From contig USTO01000004.1 of NCBI GenBank assembly GCA_900557675.1, forward strand, positions 1-22,237: a DNA stretch of 22,237 nucleotides, given 5' to 3'. Positions 7,424-15,010 of the stretch are shown here, piece after piece (positions within the stretch are counted from its first letter, which is position 1; the number at the start of each line of letters is the position of its first letter). The notes under the pieces were generated by a model. That model ran no database searches, was not told the origin of the DNA, and saw only the letters and a program-made list of their open reading frames with translations. Source of the DNA: an uncultured Mollicutes bacterium. Lineage in GTDB: Bacteria; Bacillota_I; Bacilli_A; RF39; UBA660. The position numbers and the translations under genes are program-made.

Positions 7424-7452
7424 ATTATATTATAAAGGGGAAAAAAATGCAA
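7424..7452 (-). promoter_or_regulatory. promoter of tmcAL
   Basis: Read on the - strand: TTGCAT (7452-7447), 17 bases, TATAAT (7429-7424). A second TATAAT overlaps at 7434-7429 with a spacing of only 12. The -10 box is 16 bases from the start codon. Confidence 0.75.
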
Positions 7453-7557
7453 ATGTGGAATATATTTGTATTTTAAGCAAATAATATAATGTTACTGAAC
7501 AAAAGTGACGGAAACGGCAAAAATGTTCAATGAAAATGACTTTTATTGCAACGATGT

Positions 7558-7595
7558 AAAAAAGCAAACTATTTTTTGAATACTAATAGTTTGCT
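7558..7595 (-). terminator. terminator of the ltaS-yfhO-gtrB-gtrA operon
   Basis: On the - strand: AGCAAACTATT, 11-base loop, AATAGTTTGCT, then six T. The stem includes the gtrA stop codon (7571-7569). Confidence 0.85.
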
Positions 7596-7976
7596 AAATA
7601 TATAATTTAAAATGATTATTATTATTTGAACTAATAATTTTATTATTTTGTCGTTAAAGTGTAATATACTTACGAATATAAACATTAAGAGGATATCTAT
7701 TATAAGAGTTGTAACTCTACTTAGGGTGAATTTTGATGCTTCTTTTAATATGTTTTTATCTTTACTTTGAAAGACGTATTTTCTATTTGTTATATAGGCA
7801 AATAGTACGGATATTATCCAAGATATTATATTTGCTATGGTTAGTTCTAGGGGGTTATTTGGTGATAGTATGGTTATTGTTAATAGGTAATAGCTTATGA
7901 GGCTAACTATGGTTGTTAGAACACCAATTATGAGGTAGGATATTATTTCTCTATTTCTTTTTATTATTTCTTTCAC
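7569..7976 (-). CDS. gtrA: GtrA-family membrane protein (polyprenyl-sugar flippase type)
   Basis: A 135-residue protein with four hydrophobic helices (about 11-33, 42-63, 83-105 and 110-132) and the GtrA-family landmark 'FAYITNRKYVFQSK' in the loop after helix 2, with 'FSKLLVFKK' at the end. GtrA proteins are thought to move undecaprenyl-phosphate-linked sugar across the membrane, working with a GtrB/CsbB glycosyltransferase and a GT-C type transferase. Here the first 26 bases overlap the end of the gtrB gene, a sign of tight translational coupling, and the whole set sits behind ltaS. The most likely role is sugar decoration of lipoteichoic acid (or another wall polymer). Family call firm, substrate inferred. 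Confidence 0.88.
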   Translation of the reverse strand: MKEIIKRNREIISYLIIGVLTTIVSLISYYLLTITILSPNNPLELTIANIISWIISVLFAYITNRKYVFQSKDKNILKEASKFTLSRVTTLIIDILLMFIFVSILHFNDKIIKLLVQIIIIILNYIFSKLLVFKK

Positions 7977-8901
7977 TAATATTGGTCTCCTTTATTATAT
8001 ATATTGGTCTTTTTTTGGTTTCTAAATAGGTTTTGGATAGGTATTGTCCTATTATTCCAAGGGCAAATAGTTGGACACCACTAACTAAAAAGATTATACA
8101 AGCTAGTGAAGGCCAGCCTGATGTTGGATCGCCAAAGGCGATGGTTTTTACTATTATTACTATTATCATTATGAAGGCGATTAGACAGAATATTAATCCC
8201 ATTATTGCAGCTATGGTTAGGGGTGCGGTAGTAAAAGCAACTATTCCGTCGATGGCATAGAGAAATAGTTTCCAGAATGACCATTTGGTTTCACCGGCTA
8301 CTCTTTGGACATTTTCGTATTCGAGCCATTTGGTATTGAAACCGACAAAACTGAATAGTCCTTTGGAGTAGCGGTTGTATTCTTTTAGGTTTATTATGGT
8401 ATCGGTCATTTGACGAGTCATTAGTCTATAATCTCTAGCTCCGTCAACCATTTCTACTTTACTCATTTTATTTATTATTTTATAGAACATTCTCGCAAAG
8501 AAGCTTCTTATTGGGGGTTCTCCCTTTCTAGTTACTCTACGGGTTCCAACGCTATCATAGTCTTCTTCTTTAATTAGTTTAAGCATTTTGGGTAAAAGGC
8601 TAGGTGGGTCTTGTAGGTCGGCATCCATTAGGGTTACGTAGTCTCCTGTGGATAGTTCAAGTCCGGCATACATTGCGGCTTCTTTTCCGAAGTTACGGGA
8701 AAAGTTTATGTATTTGCATCTTTTGTCTAATGTAGAGAGTTTTTTTATTACTTCTAGGGTTTTATCTTTTGAACCATCGTTTACAAAGATGAATTCAAAT
8801 TCTTCGTCCATTGTTTCACTTACTTTATTTACTTCTTTATAGAAGAGTGGTAGTGCTTCTTCTTCGTTATAGCAAGGTACGATTATACTTATTTTTTCCA
8901 T
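7951..8901 (-). CDS. GtrB/CsbB-type polyprenyl-phosphate glycosyltransferase (GT2)
   Basis: A 316-residue family 2 glycosyltransferase with the DPM1-like N-terminal domain: 'IIVPCYNEEEALP' (residues 6-18), 'FVNDGSKDKT' (39-48), 'SRNFGKEAAMYAG' (68-80), and the metal-binding 'LMDADLQDPP' (91-100). Two C-terminal membrane helices (about 228-257 and 265-290) are typical of GtrB/CsbB/YkcC. The family loads a sugar, often glucose or N-acetylglucosamine, from a nucleotide donor onto undecaprenyl phosphate on the inner membrane face. Its start overlaps the end of yfhO by 13 bases and its end overlaps gtrA by 26. With those two and ltaS it matches the three-component glycosylation systems known for lipoteichoic acid in Bacillus, Listeria and Staphylococcus. 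The sugar cannot be read from the sequence. Confidence 0.9.
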   Translation of the reverse strand: MEKISIIVPCYNEEEALPLFYKEVNKVSETMDEEFEFIFVNDGSKDKTLEVIKKLSTLDKRCKYINFSRNFGKEAAMYAGLELSTGDYVTLMDADLQDPPSLLPKMLKLIKEEDYDSVGTRRVTRKGEPPIRSFFARMFYKIINKMSKVEMVDGARDYRLMTRQMTDTIINLKEYNRYSKGLFSFVGFNTKWLEYENVQRVAGETKWSFWKLFLYAIDGIVAFTTAPLTIAAIMGLIFCLIAFIMIIVIIVKTIAFGDPTSGWPSLACIIFLVSGVQLFALGIIGQYLSKTYLETKKRPIYIIKETNISERNNKKK

Positions 8902-11360
8902 TTTATTTTATCCTTCTTTCTTTTATATATAATAATGGTTATTAGGGTAATTAGGGTTATTATGGAGATGGTTTTTGATATTTTACTTAGGGGTGGGGTG
9001 TATATTAGGCGTATTGTATGTGTTCCTTTATTGATTGGAAAGCCTATAAAGGATGTGTTTACTAGTTCGTAGTTTACTTCTTTATTGTTATCATATATTT
9101 TAAAGCCTTTATCATAGGGAATGGATATTGAGAAGTAGCCTTCATCTTGAACGTTTATAGTTCCTTCAATAGTGTTTCTGTTATAGTTTGTTATTTTTAG
9201 ATTGTTATGTTTTATATTTTTTAGGGTACTGTAGTCCATTGTATAGAGGTTTATATTGCTTATTTCATAGTGTCCTTTGCTTAGTGTTATTTCTAGTTCT
9301 TTATTTTTTATATTGCTTATGGTGTAGTGGAAGGTATTGTTTTTATTATTGTATTTCCAGAATCTACCGGATAGGGTATTGGGAACATTATTTATGGTTA
9401 TTGTACTAGAACAACTTGATGCACATTTTGGGGCATAGTTCATATCAAAGGATATGAGTAAGAGTTTGTTTTCTTCTATGTTTATAGGCACTTTTATAGT
9501 GGTATCTTTTTCTATATTGAATATATAGTTATTGTTTTCTTCTTTGTAGTTTATATTGTTTATGGATAATTTTTCTGTATAGGGGTTTATATTGGTTTTA
9601 TAGGTGTTTTCTATGTTTTTATCCACGATAGTGTAATTTAATAGGGCATCGATGTTATATGGATAGGTAAGGGTGTTAAATTCTTTGGCACTCATTAGGT
9701 TGTTTGTACTATATCCGATAGAGAAGTTATCGCTTGTTTCGTATACTTTGTCTTTTACTTTTGTGTATCCGTATAGGGGATGGTTGGTAATTTGGTATTT
9801 TACGCCCATATAGAGATTGAAGAGGAGGTCATTTGTAGTAGTTAATTCGTGATAGTGTCTACTTTCTATATTGGGAGTAAATGTTTCTTTTATGAATTTG
9901 GTATAGTAGGGGTTTTCAACGGATGAGTAAATGCTTGTTGTTAGATATGATGTGTTTGGGACATTGTTGGAGTTATAGGCAGAAATTAAATTATTGGTAC
10001 TTCTTTCATACGTTTTTTTAAAATCTGGGGTAATACTTGTTTCAGTTTCTAGTTCTTTTAGATAACTTCGTGGTACTAATTTTTCTGTAGCATTTATACT
10101 TATGAAATTGGTAATGCTTATTAGTAATAGGGGTATTAAGAGGATATAGTAATTATTTTTTTTCTTATATAGGTATATTGTTATGGTTACTACTATGAAA
10201 TCTATTAATAGAAAATGTGTATAGGGTTTTGCTGCTTTTATTACTAGTATAATGGTTATTAATAGGGTTATTATAGTAGTTAGGTTATGATAATTATTTT
10301 CTTTAATATTTTGTATAAAGGTACTTATTGTATATATATATAGGGGAAGTAGGGGGATAAGGCTTTTGGCATCTATATACATAAAGCCATTTAATAGATA
10401 GTTAAAGAGGGGAATAAAGAGAAATAGTATAAGGGTTATATTTAGGTATTTATCTTTTTTCTCTTTGGTTATTATGTTATTTATCATTGAAAATAGTACT
10501 ATTAGGGGGAGGCCTATTCCGTAAGAATCGTAGAATAGTTTTTTGATGTTTGTACTTGGTAGTAATAAGTCTTTTAGGGTTATTACTACCGATGATGCTG
10601 ATCTACCATTTATTAGGGTATAGAAAGTTGGGAGTGTTATAAATAGTGTAAGTAATATTGGTACTATGAGAATGCTTACAAACTTTAATCCTTCTTTTAT
10701 GGTGTTTTTTATTGTTACTTTTTTTGTTGTTTTTAGGTACACATATAGGGCATATATGGATATGGTTATAATACAGCCAACGCTATATAGATAGCTAATG
10801 CTTATGATAAGGGTTGTCCATATTATAAGGGGGAGTTTTTTCTTATCTTTAAAATATGTATCTACCCCCGATAGGGCCAAAAGTAAAAAGGGCATATAGC
10901 TTGTAAACATTAGGTGTCTATGGCTATGATAGATGATGGGGCAAGCTAATATGAATATGAATGTACTTAGAAAGGTGATTTTTTTGGAAAAATGGTTGGA
11001 TAGCCACTTATACATTAGGATAGCATCTAGTATGACTATGGCAATGTTTAGACATATTATATATGTACTCATTTTTATAAATGGTAAGAGGTAAGAGAGT
11101 ATTATGAGGGGATTAAAGAGGCCGTGATATGTTAGGTAATATATGTTTTGGCCCCCTCCTAGGGAAAAGGCAAAGTTAGGAATTAGGGCTTTTTTTTCAT
11201 AAAAGAGGGTTCTTAAATATTCGGGAATGGTGAAGTGTTGACTAGGCCAATCTACCATAGATCCGAGGGTATATCCTTTTAGATATATTATGATTAAGTA
11301 CAATAAGAAAATTGATAATATAATGAGGATGTTTAGATAATCTTTTTTCTTTAACTTCAT
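8889..11360 (-). CDS. yfhO: YfhO-family membrane glycosyltransferase (GT-C fold)
   Basis: An 823-residue protein with about a dozen N-terminal membrane helices, a large extracellular domain (about 430-780) and one last helix before a basic tail (YKRKKDKIKWKK). The start shows the YfhO pattern: 'GYTLGSMVDWPSQHFTIPEY' with its acidic residue in the first outer loop, and 'SLGGGQNIYYLTYHGLFNP'. YfhO is the transferase that takes sugar from the polyprenyl carrier and puts it on lipoteichoic acid outside the cell. It begins 14 bases after the ltaS stop, with an AAAAGGAG site overlapping that stop, and overlaps gtrB by 13 bases. The ACCCCCGATAGGG motif crosses it at 10864-10876 in antisense. The acceptor is inferred from context. 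Confidence 0.88.
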   Translation of the reverse strand: MKLKKKDYLNILIILSIFLLYLIIIYLKGYTLGSMVDWPSQHFTIPEYLRTLFYEKKALIPNFAFSLGGGQNIYYLTYHGLFNPLIILSYLLPFIKMSTYIICLNIAIVILDAILMYKWLSNHFSKKITFLSTFIFILACPIIYHSHRHLMFTSYMPFLLLALSGVDTYFKDKKKLPLIIWTTLIISISYLYSVGCIITISIYALYVYLKTTKKVTIKNTIKEGLKFVSILIVPILLTLFITLPTFYTLINGRSASSVVITLKDLLLPSTNIKKLFYDSYGIGLPLIVLFSMINNIITKEKKDKYLNITLILFLFIPLFNYLLNGFMYIDAKSLIPLLPLYIYTISTFIQNIKENNYHNLTTIITLLITIILVIKAAKPYTHFLLIDFIVVTITIYLYKKKNNYYILLIPLLLISITNFISINATEKLVPRSYLKELETETSITPDFKKTYERSTNNLISAYNSNNVPNTSYLTTSIYSSVENPYYTKFIKETFTPNIESRHYHELTTTNDLLFNLYMGVKYQITNHPLYGYTKVKDKVYETSDNFSIGYSTNNLMSAKEFNTLTYPYNIDALLNYTIVDKNIENTYKTNINPYTEKLSINNINYKEENNNYIFNIEKDTTIKVPINIEENKLLLISFDMNYAPKCASSCSSTITINNVPNTLSGRFWKYNNKNNTFHYTISNIKNKELEITLSKGHYEISNINLYTMDYSTLKNIKHNNLKITNYNRNTIEGTINVQDEGYFSISIPYDKGFKIYDNNKEVNYELVNTSFIGFPINKGTHTIRLIYTPPLSKISKTISIITLITLITIIIYKRKKDKIKWKK
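10864..10876 (+). repeat. motif ACCCCCGATAGGG, copy 2
   Basis: Exact 13-mer on the + strand, while the host gene yfhO reads on the - strand. It is therefore not tied to gene direction. Followed by CCA, matching the wider consensus. Confidence 0.8.
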
Positions 11361-11374
11361 ATTATGGGCTCCTT

Positions 11375-13306
11375 TTATTCGTGGTTTTGGTTAATGTATT
11401 TAAAGTAGTTATATTTTAAAGTTAAGTCATTTTTCTTTATTACATAGTTGATATAATGATTTTTTTCTTCAAGGGCAGTTGGTTCTATTTCTTTTCCGTT
11501 GGTAACTACGCCTCCTTCTACATATACGTTTCCATCATACCAAGAGTAATCTGGAAAGAATACATAACCTTTATAATCGGGATTAAGGGCATCGCTTCCT
11601 ATATAATAGTTGGGATGGTATTCTAATCCAAAGAGGTTAATGGTTGTTGGTAATATGTTTAATTGTGATGTTACTTCTTTTATTGTTTGCTTTTTCATAC
11701 CGTCTTTCCATATAAGGAATGGTGTATGGTTAATGAGATTGTTATCGGTTTCTTTATACTGGGCTAGAATATTTTGATCTGTTAGGGTATATAGATAGTG
11801 GTCCGCGAAAGCGACAATGACAGTATTTTCTAAAAGGTTATTATCGCGTAACTTTGTTATTAAGAGGTTAATCATATTATCTGTTTCACGTGCTTGTAAT
11901 CTTGAGCATTCTTCCTCGGTATAGGTTTTTTCTTCAATAACGGCATTGGGATCACTTGCTAGTATTTCTTCTTTTTGTTTTTCGAGTAGTAACTGACAGA
12001 CACCTTTGGTATTTGTAAATGGCATGTGATTAGAGTATGATATGATGTAGTCAACAAATGGTTTATCGGTTGGGAAGAGGAGTTCAGAGAATTTTTCGTT
12101 AAGTATTAGTTCTCTATCCAGGATGTATGAGTTATCGGTATAGGTATCTTGGTCTTTTAGTCCGTAGTAATTGTCATAGCCCCAGTTATCATAGTTTGCT
12201 CCACGTGAATAGTATTCTTTGGTATTCATATGGAAAGCATTAACGCTATATCCTTTTTTCTTGAATAATCTGGCCATAGAGTAGTCAAAGTTATTTCTAC
12301 TAAATGTATAGGCATTTTGGTTATATGATACGGGAGTTAGAAAACCTGTATTGACAGCAAACTCAGAGTTAAAAGTTGATCCTCCTCCGTTGTAATATGA
12401 ATAGTGATTGATAAAGTTAAGGGCATTATTTTGCATATTATATAGGGTTGGCATTGTTTCTTCATCTAAAAGCCATTCATCTATTCCTTCTAATTGAAGA
12501 TATATTACGTTTTTGCCTTCAAACATACCGGTATAGTTTGTTTGGTAAGGTGGCTCTTCAATGGAATATACTTCATTTAGAAATTCTAGTTCTTTAACGT
12601 TATTGGCTTTTTTGGCTTTTAAATAGGTTATATAGAAATTTCTAGTAGTGTATTCGTATAGCCCAGATATTCGCATACTTTTATTGTTATCGTTGAAGTT
12701 ATTGTATATATCACGTGGATTACTCCAAGTATTCCAAGTTAGGGTACTATTTGACTTTCCATATAATAGGGGAATAAGAGCGTGAATGATAGCAAATATT
12801 ACTAGTATTTGTAGTATTCTTTTATAGTTGGCAGTAACTCTTGTTTTTTCTTTAAAGTATTTTCTGGCTAATATATATAGTAGTATTACTACTATAGCCA
12901 TTAGATATATTATTTTATTACCTGTTTTAATGGCATCTATTATGTAGCCACTTCCCTCACTTGCCATACCAAGAAGGCTAAAATCAAAGTATGATGAAGT
13001 CATTGAGTAGTATATTCCGTTGGTTAGGAAAAAGCTAAAGGATACGAAGAAAAATATGGAGTATACTAATTTACTTAGTTTTTTTCTAACGGATAGGGAT
13101 ATGGTTATAAAGAAAGTAGTCCATAGTAATGTAAATAGATTTGGTATAATTTTATATACGGGATAAAAATTTATTTTATTTCCGAGTAACCTTATGGTTA
13201 TGTCCATAACTAAAAAGGGGAGAGCCATAAAGATTATATTTCTATTTTTCTTTAAAAATTTTATTATATGTTTATATATTTTTTTTATTATTTTTTTCAA
13301 TTTCAT
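11375..13306 (-). CDS. ltaS: lipoteichoic acid synthase (LtaS-type sulfatase-fold polymerase)
   Basis: A 643-residue protein with five N-terminal membrane helices (within about 24-182), a linker and an extracellular alkaline-phosphatase/sulfatase domain. LtaS transfers glycerol phosphate from phosphatidylglycerol to build lipoteichoic acid. Active-site features are present: E273 in 'NVIYLQLEGI', the catalytic Thr T311 in 'GGGSTFNSEFAVNTG', H427 in 'YSNHMPF', and D502-H503 in 'AFADHYLY'. An insert with two cysteines (C437 and C467) precedes the helix 'QARETDNMI', perhaps a disulfide. The start at ATG 13306 has a GGTGAT site and a TTTACT-17-TATAAT promoter. It is first in an operon with yfhO, gtrB and gtrA, which couples polymer synthesis to its glycosylation. 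Sulfatase-fold relatives acting as primase (LtaP) or on stressed cells cannot be excluded. Confidence 0.9.
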   Translation of the reverse strand: MKLKKIIKKIYKHIIKFLKKNRNIIFMALPFLVMDITIRLLGNKINFYPVYKIIPNLFTLLWTTFFITISLSVRKKLSKLVYSIFFFVSFSFFLTNGIYYSMTSSYFDFSLLGMASEGSGYIIDAIKTGNKIIYLMAIVVILLYILARKYFKEKTRVTANYKRILQILVIFAIIHALIPLLYGKSNSTLTWNTWSNPRDIYNNFNDNNKSMRISGLYEYTTRNFYITYLKAKKANNVKELEFLNEVYSIEEPPYQTNYTGMFEGKNVIYLQLEGIDEWLLDEETMPTLYNMQNNALNFINHYSYYNGGGSTFNSEFAVNTGFLTPVSYNQNAYTFSRNNFDYSMARLFKKKGYSVNAFHMNTKEYYSRGANYDNWGYDNYYGLKDQDTYTDNSYILDRELILNEKFSELLFPTDKPFVDYIISYSNHMPFTNTKGVCQLLLEKQKEEILASDPNAVIEEKTYTEEECSRLQARETDNMINLLITKLRDNNLLENTVIVAFADHYLYTLTDQNILAQYKETDNNLINHTPFLIWKDGMKKQTIKEVTSQLNILPTTINLFGLEYHPNYYIGSDALNPDYKGYVFFPDYSWYDGNVYVEGGVVTNGKEIEPTALEEKNHYINYVIKKNDLTLKYNYFKYINQNHE

Positions 13307-13328
13307 AAATTAATCACCACTGCTAATC

Positions 13329-13357
13329 ATTATATCAAAAAATGGCTAAAAAGTAAA
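13329..13357 (-). promoter_or_regulatory. promoter of the ltaS operon
   Basis: On the - strand: TTTACT (13357-13352), 17 bases, TATAAT (13334-13329), 22 bases before the ltaS ATG. Confidence 0.7.
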
Positions 13358-13512
13358 TTATTGTTCGTATTTTTTTAAAATAATGGTGTAATTTTAGGTG
13401 ATTATGATTTTATGATTCTTAATTTTTGGTATTAATTAATGAGTCTATAAGTTTTATTTTGAAAATTTTGTCACTATTCTTGTGGGTGTATGGATATAAT
13501 TATAATAATATA

Positions 13513-13540
13513 TAAAAACAGGCTATTGTTTGTAGCCTGT
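13513..13540 (-). terminator. terminator of Rpn gene 1 (shared hairpin type)
   Basis: On the - strand: ACAGGCTA, loop CAAACAA, TAGCCTGT, then five T and AT. The AGGCTA/TAGCCT core recurs behind Rpn gene 2 (20996-21024). Confidence 0.85.
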
Positions 13541-13547
13541 CCAACCT

Positions 13548-13883
13548 TTATGCAATTCTTTTAAATTTAGTAAGCTGTTTATGATTAATATCAAGTAAGT
13601 TACTTATTTCATTATCACTTAGACCTTTTTCAATAAGTTTATTAATTATGTTTTGTGTGATTTCATTGCGACCTTCTTCACGGCCTTCTTCCCGACCTTC
13701 TGCACGGCCTTGTTCAATTCCTTTGGCAACACCAATTTTTTCACCCTCATCTATTCCCATAGCATGTCCATCGGAGTATGCTTCATCAATTTTTTCTTCA
13801 ATTGGATGCACTGTAACTAAATCATTTAAATAACTGGTGTCATTATTTTTCTCTTTAATAAACTCAATAAAATCTCTTGTCAT
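13548..13883 (-). CDS. possible internal start: separate C-terminal Rpn fragment, copy 1
   Basis: Within Rpn gene 1 an AAGGGAGGAG sequence lies 11 bases before an in-frame ATG (13883), which would give a 111-residue protein 'MTRDFIEFIKEK...' carrying the repeat coil and the helix-turn-helix-like end but no nuclease. In E. coli, intragenic small Rpn proteins act as antitoxins. The SD partly reflects the coding of Lys-Gly-Gly, and the spacing is long, so this is only a candidate. Confidence 0.3.
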   Translation of the reverse strand: MTRDFIEFIKEKNNDTSYLNDLVTVHPIEEKIDEAYSDGHAMGIDEGEKIGVAKGIEQGRAEGREEGREEGRNEITQNIINKLIEKGLSDNEISNLLDINHKQLTKFKRIA

Positions 13884-14552
13884 ATTTTTATCAACTCCTC
13901 CCTTAATAAGTAATAGTTCAAGTTCGTTAGCCGAAGATGTAGCAAAAATTGCACCTAATAGATGTCCTTTGCTCATTTCATCATTAGTATACATCATTTC
14001 ACTGCATTTATCAACATTTATTAACCAAATTGTGAAGTTTTTTATTAATGCTCTATTGTATATCTTATTTCTAACTTCATTTTTTATAATTGGCTCAGTA
14101 TTAAATACACTTGATTTATAGTTGAGATTTACTTGGATAACTTTTGGTGATTTTTCATAACTTTTATTCTTATTATTTTTCTTGTCCTTTTTCTTACTAC
14201 TATTATTATTATACACTTTGTGAATATGTCTTTTATGTCTATTACCAAGTTCTGTAATGTAGATAAAATTTCTTTCGGCTTTTAGCCAACTAAAATCACC
14301 CTTATTTGCCTCGATACTTATAATATCAAATTTATTAACCATTAAAACAATATCAGCAACATATCCTTTTTCTTTTAATTTTCGTTTAATGATAACCTCG
14401 TTACAAACTTCGACCACATCGATATCGGGATCGAATGGGTAATCTATTATTTTAGAAATAATAGTCATTAGCATCTCGGGCTTATCTAAAAAGATATGTT
14501 TGAAAGCATTATCATAAATTAGTGGTTCAATTTTAGTATCTTCTTTTAGCAT
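13548..14552 (-). CDS. Rpn-family nuclease / putative transposase, copy 1
   Basis: A 334-residue protein of the Rpn (PD-(D/E)xK) family, annotated widely as recombination-promoting nucleases; E. coli members are reported as DNA-cutting antiphage toxins. It opens with 'YDNAFKHIFLDKPEML' (13-28). The nuclease core is D67 in 'VADIVLMV' and E81-A-N83-K in 'IISIEANKGD'; the usual Lys/Gln after the Glu is Asn here. A Lys/Asn-rich insert follows (about 106-132). The C-terminus holds four-residue Gly/Glu/Arg repeats (EGREEGREEG type) and a helix-turn-helix-like end 'GLSDNEISNLLDINHKQLTKF'. Start at ATG 14552 with AAAGGAAGTG. Base skew is opposite to that of the neighbouring - strand genes, a sign of recent arrival. 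It is about 40% alike, by eye, to the copy at 21031-22044. Confidence 0.85.
   Translation of the reverse strand: MLKEDTKIEPLIYDNAFKHIFLDKPEMLMTIISKIIDYPFDPDIDVVEVCNEVIIKRKLKEKGYVADIVLMVNKFDIISIEANKGDFSWLKAERNFIYITELGNRHKRHIHKVYNNNSSKKKDKKNNKNKSYEKSPKVIQVNLNYKSSVFNTEPIIKNEVRNKIYNRALIKNFTIWLINVDKCSEMMYTNDEMSKGHLLGAIFATSSANELELLLIKGGVDKNMTRDFIEFIKEKNNDTSYLNDLVTVHPIEEKIDEAYSDGHAMGIDEGEKIGVAKGIEQGRAEGREEGREEGRNEITQNIINKLIEKGLSDNEISNLLDINHKQLTKFKRIA
13669..13716 (-). repeat. 12-base in-frame tandem repeat, Rpn copy 1
   Basis: Four imperfect 12-base units of the form CGACCTTCTTCA on the + strand, coding for Glu-Gly-Arg-(Glu/Ala) on the - strand. Changes in unit number would keep the frame. Confidence 0.7.
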
Positions 14553-14616
14553 TTTTCACTTCCTTTCTTGTAAATTTGTTCCTTATATTCTTTTTGTTAG
14601 TTTAGTTATTTGTTTT

Positions 14617-14628
14617 TTATTTCATCAT
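14617..14628 (-). other. mini reading frame in Rpn leader 1
   Basis: A strong GAGGGGGTGAT site precedes ATG ATG AAA TAA, a three-residue frame 65 bases before the real Rpn start. The comparable place in leader 2 also has a strong site with a six-codon frame. Confidence 0.35.
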
Positions 14629-14639
14629 ATCACCCCCTC

Positions 14640-14716
14640 TATTATTATTATTCCCAAAAAAAACGAAAATTCCCCCCTCGAGAAGGCAATTTATTCCTAA
14701 AACATATATTTAATGG
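14640..14716 (-). repeat. 77-base upstream element of Rpn cassette, copy 1
   Basis: Aligns without gaps to 22161-22237, 66 of 77 bases identical by my count. Both sit 88-116 bases ahead of an Rpn gene. Ends on the + strand in AACATATATTTAATGG. The match could extend past copy 2, which is cut by the window edge. Confidence 0.85.
14667..14692 (-). promoter_or_regulatory. terminator-like hairpin in Rpn leader 1
   Basis: On the - strand: AAATT, G, CCTTC, loop TCGA, GGGGG, G, AATTT, followed after CG by eight T. Its partner in leader 2 keeps the pairing with CCTCC/GGGGG (U-G to C-G change), which supports a real RNA stem. A premature terminator or attenuator is the simplest reading. Confidence 0.55.
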
Positions 14717-14753
14717 AGTAAAATATATTACTTTACATCCTAAAAGTGTAAAG
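14717..14753. promoter_or_regulatory. nested inverted repeats upstream of Rpn cassette 1
   Basis: CTTTACA-9-TGTAAAG (14731-14753) next to AGTAA-6-TTACT (14717-14732). They lie where the Rpn 1 promoter should be, so operators are possible. No protein can be named. Confidence 0.35.
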
Positions 14754-14817
14754 CAATAAAATTTTATATTTATACTAATTTTCTTTTTTTTCCATATATT
14801 ACATTTATTTTTTAGGG

Positions 14818-14847
14818 TTGTATCTTACGGATAGTAGTATATATAAT
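14818..14847 (+). promoter_or_regulatory. orphan promoter in the Rpn 1 / Ham1-like spacer
   Basis: TTGTAT (14818-14823), 18 bases, TATAAT (14842-14847) on the + strand, with no gene behind it, only a terminator at 14989. Confidence 0.4.
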
Positions 14848-14853
14848 AAACAA

Positions 14854-15010
14854 ATTATGACATATTTTTGTGTTAAAAATAGTATTAATTTTGTTATTTG
14901 AATTACTAAGTTATATAAAAATGTGATTATAAATATTGAAATAAATTCTATATTTGGTAAGTTAAAACAAAGAATTTATATTATAAATGGTTCCTTATAG
15001 GAATCTTTTT
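14854..15010 (+). ncRNA. candidate small RNA
   Basis: About 155 bases lie between the promoter at 14818-14847 and the intrinsic terminator at 14989-15012. The only frame is 14 codons from ATG 14857 without a ribosome site. The body is very AT-rich and shows little structure apart from the terminator stem. Decaying DNA left of an older insertion is an equal possibility. Confidence 0.3.

Noticed and set aside
7408..7452. Longer N-terminus of tmcAL
   Set aside because: The -35 and -10 boxes lie inside the extension and the family begins right at the MKTIGL start.
13648..13833. Ser/Pro-rich + strand frame opposite Rpn 1 (and a similar one at 21092-21445)
   Set aside because: It is the antisense reading of the Gly/Glu repeats, with no ribosome site or promoter.
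14857..14901. 14-codon frame in the Rpn 1 / Ham1-like spacer
   Set aside because: No ribosome site and AT-rich random-looking content.
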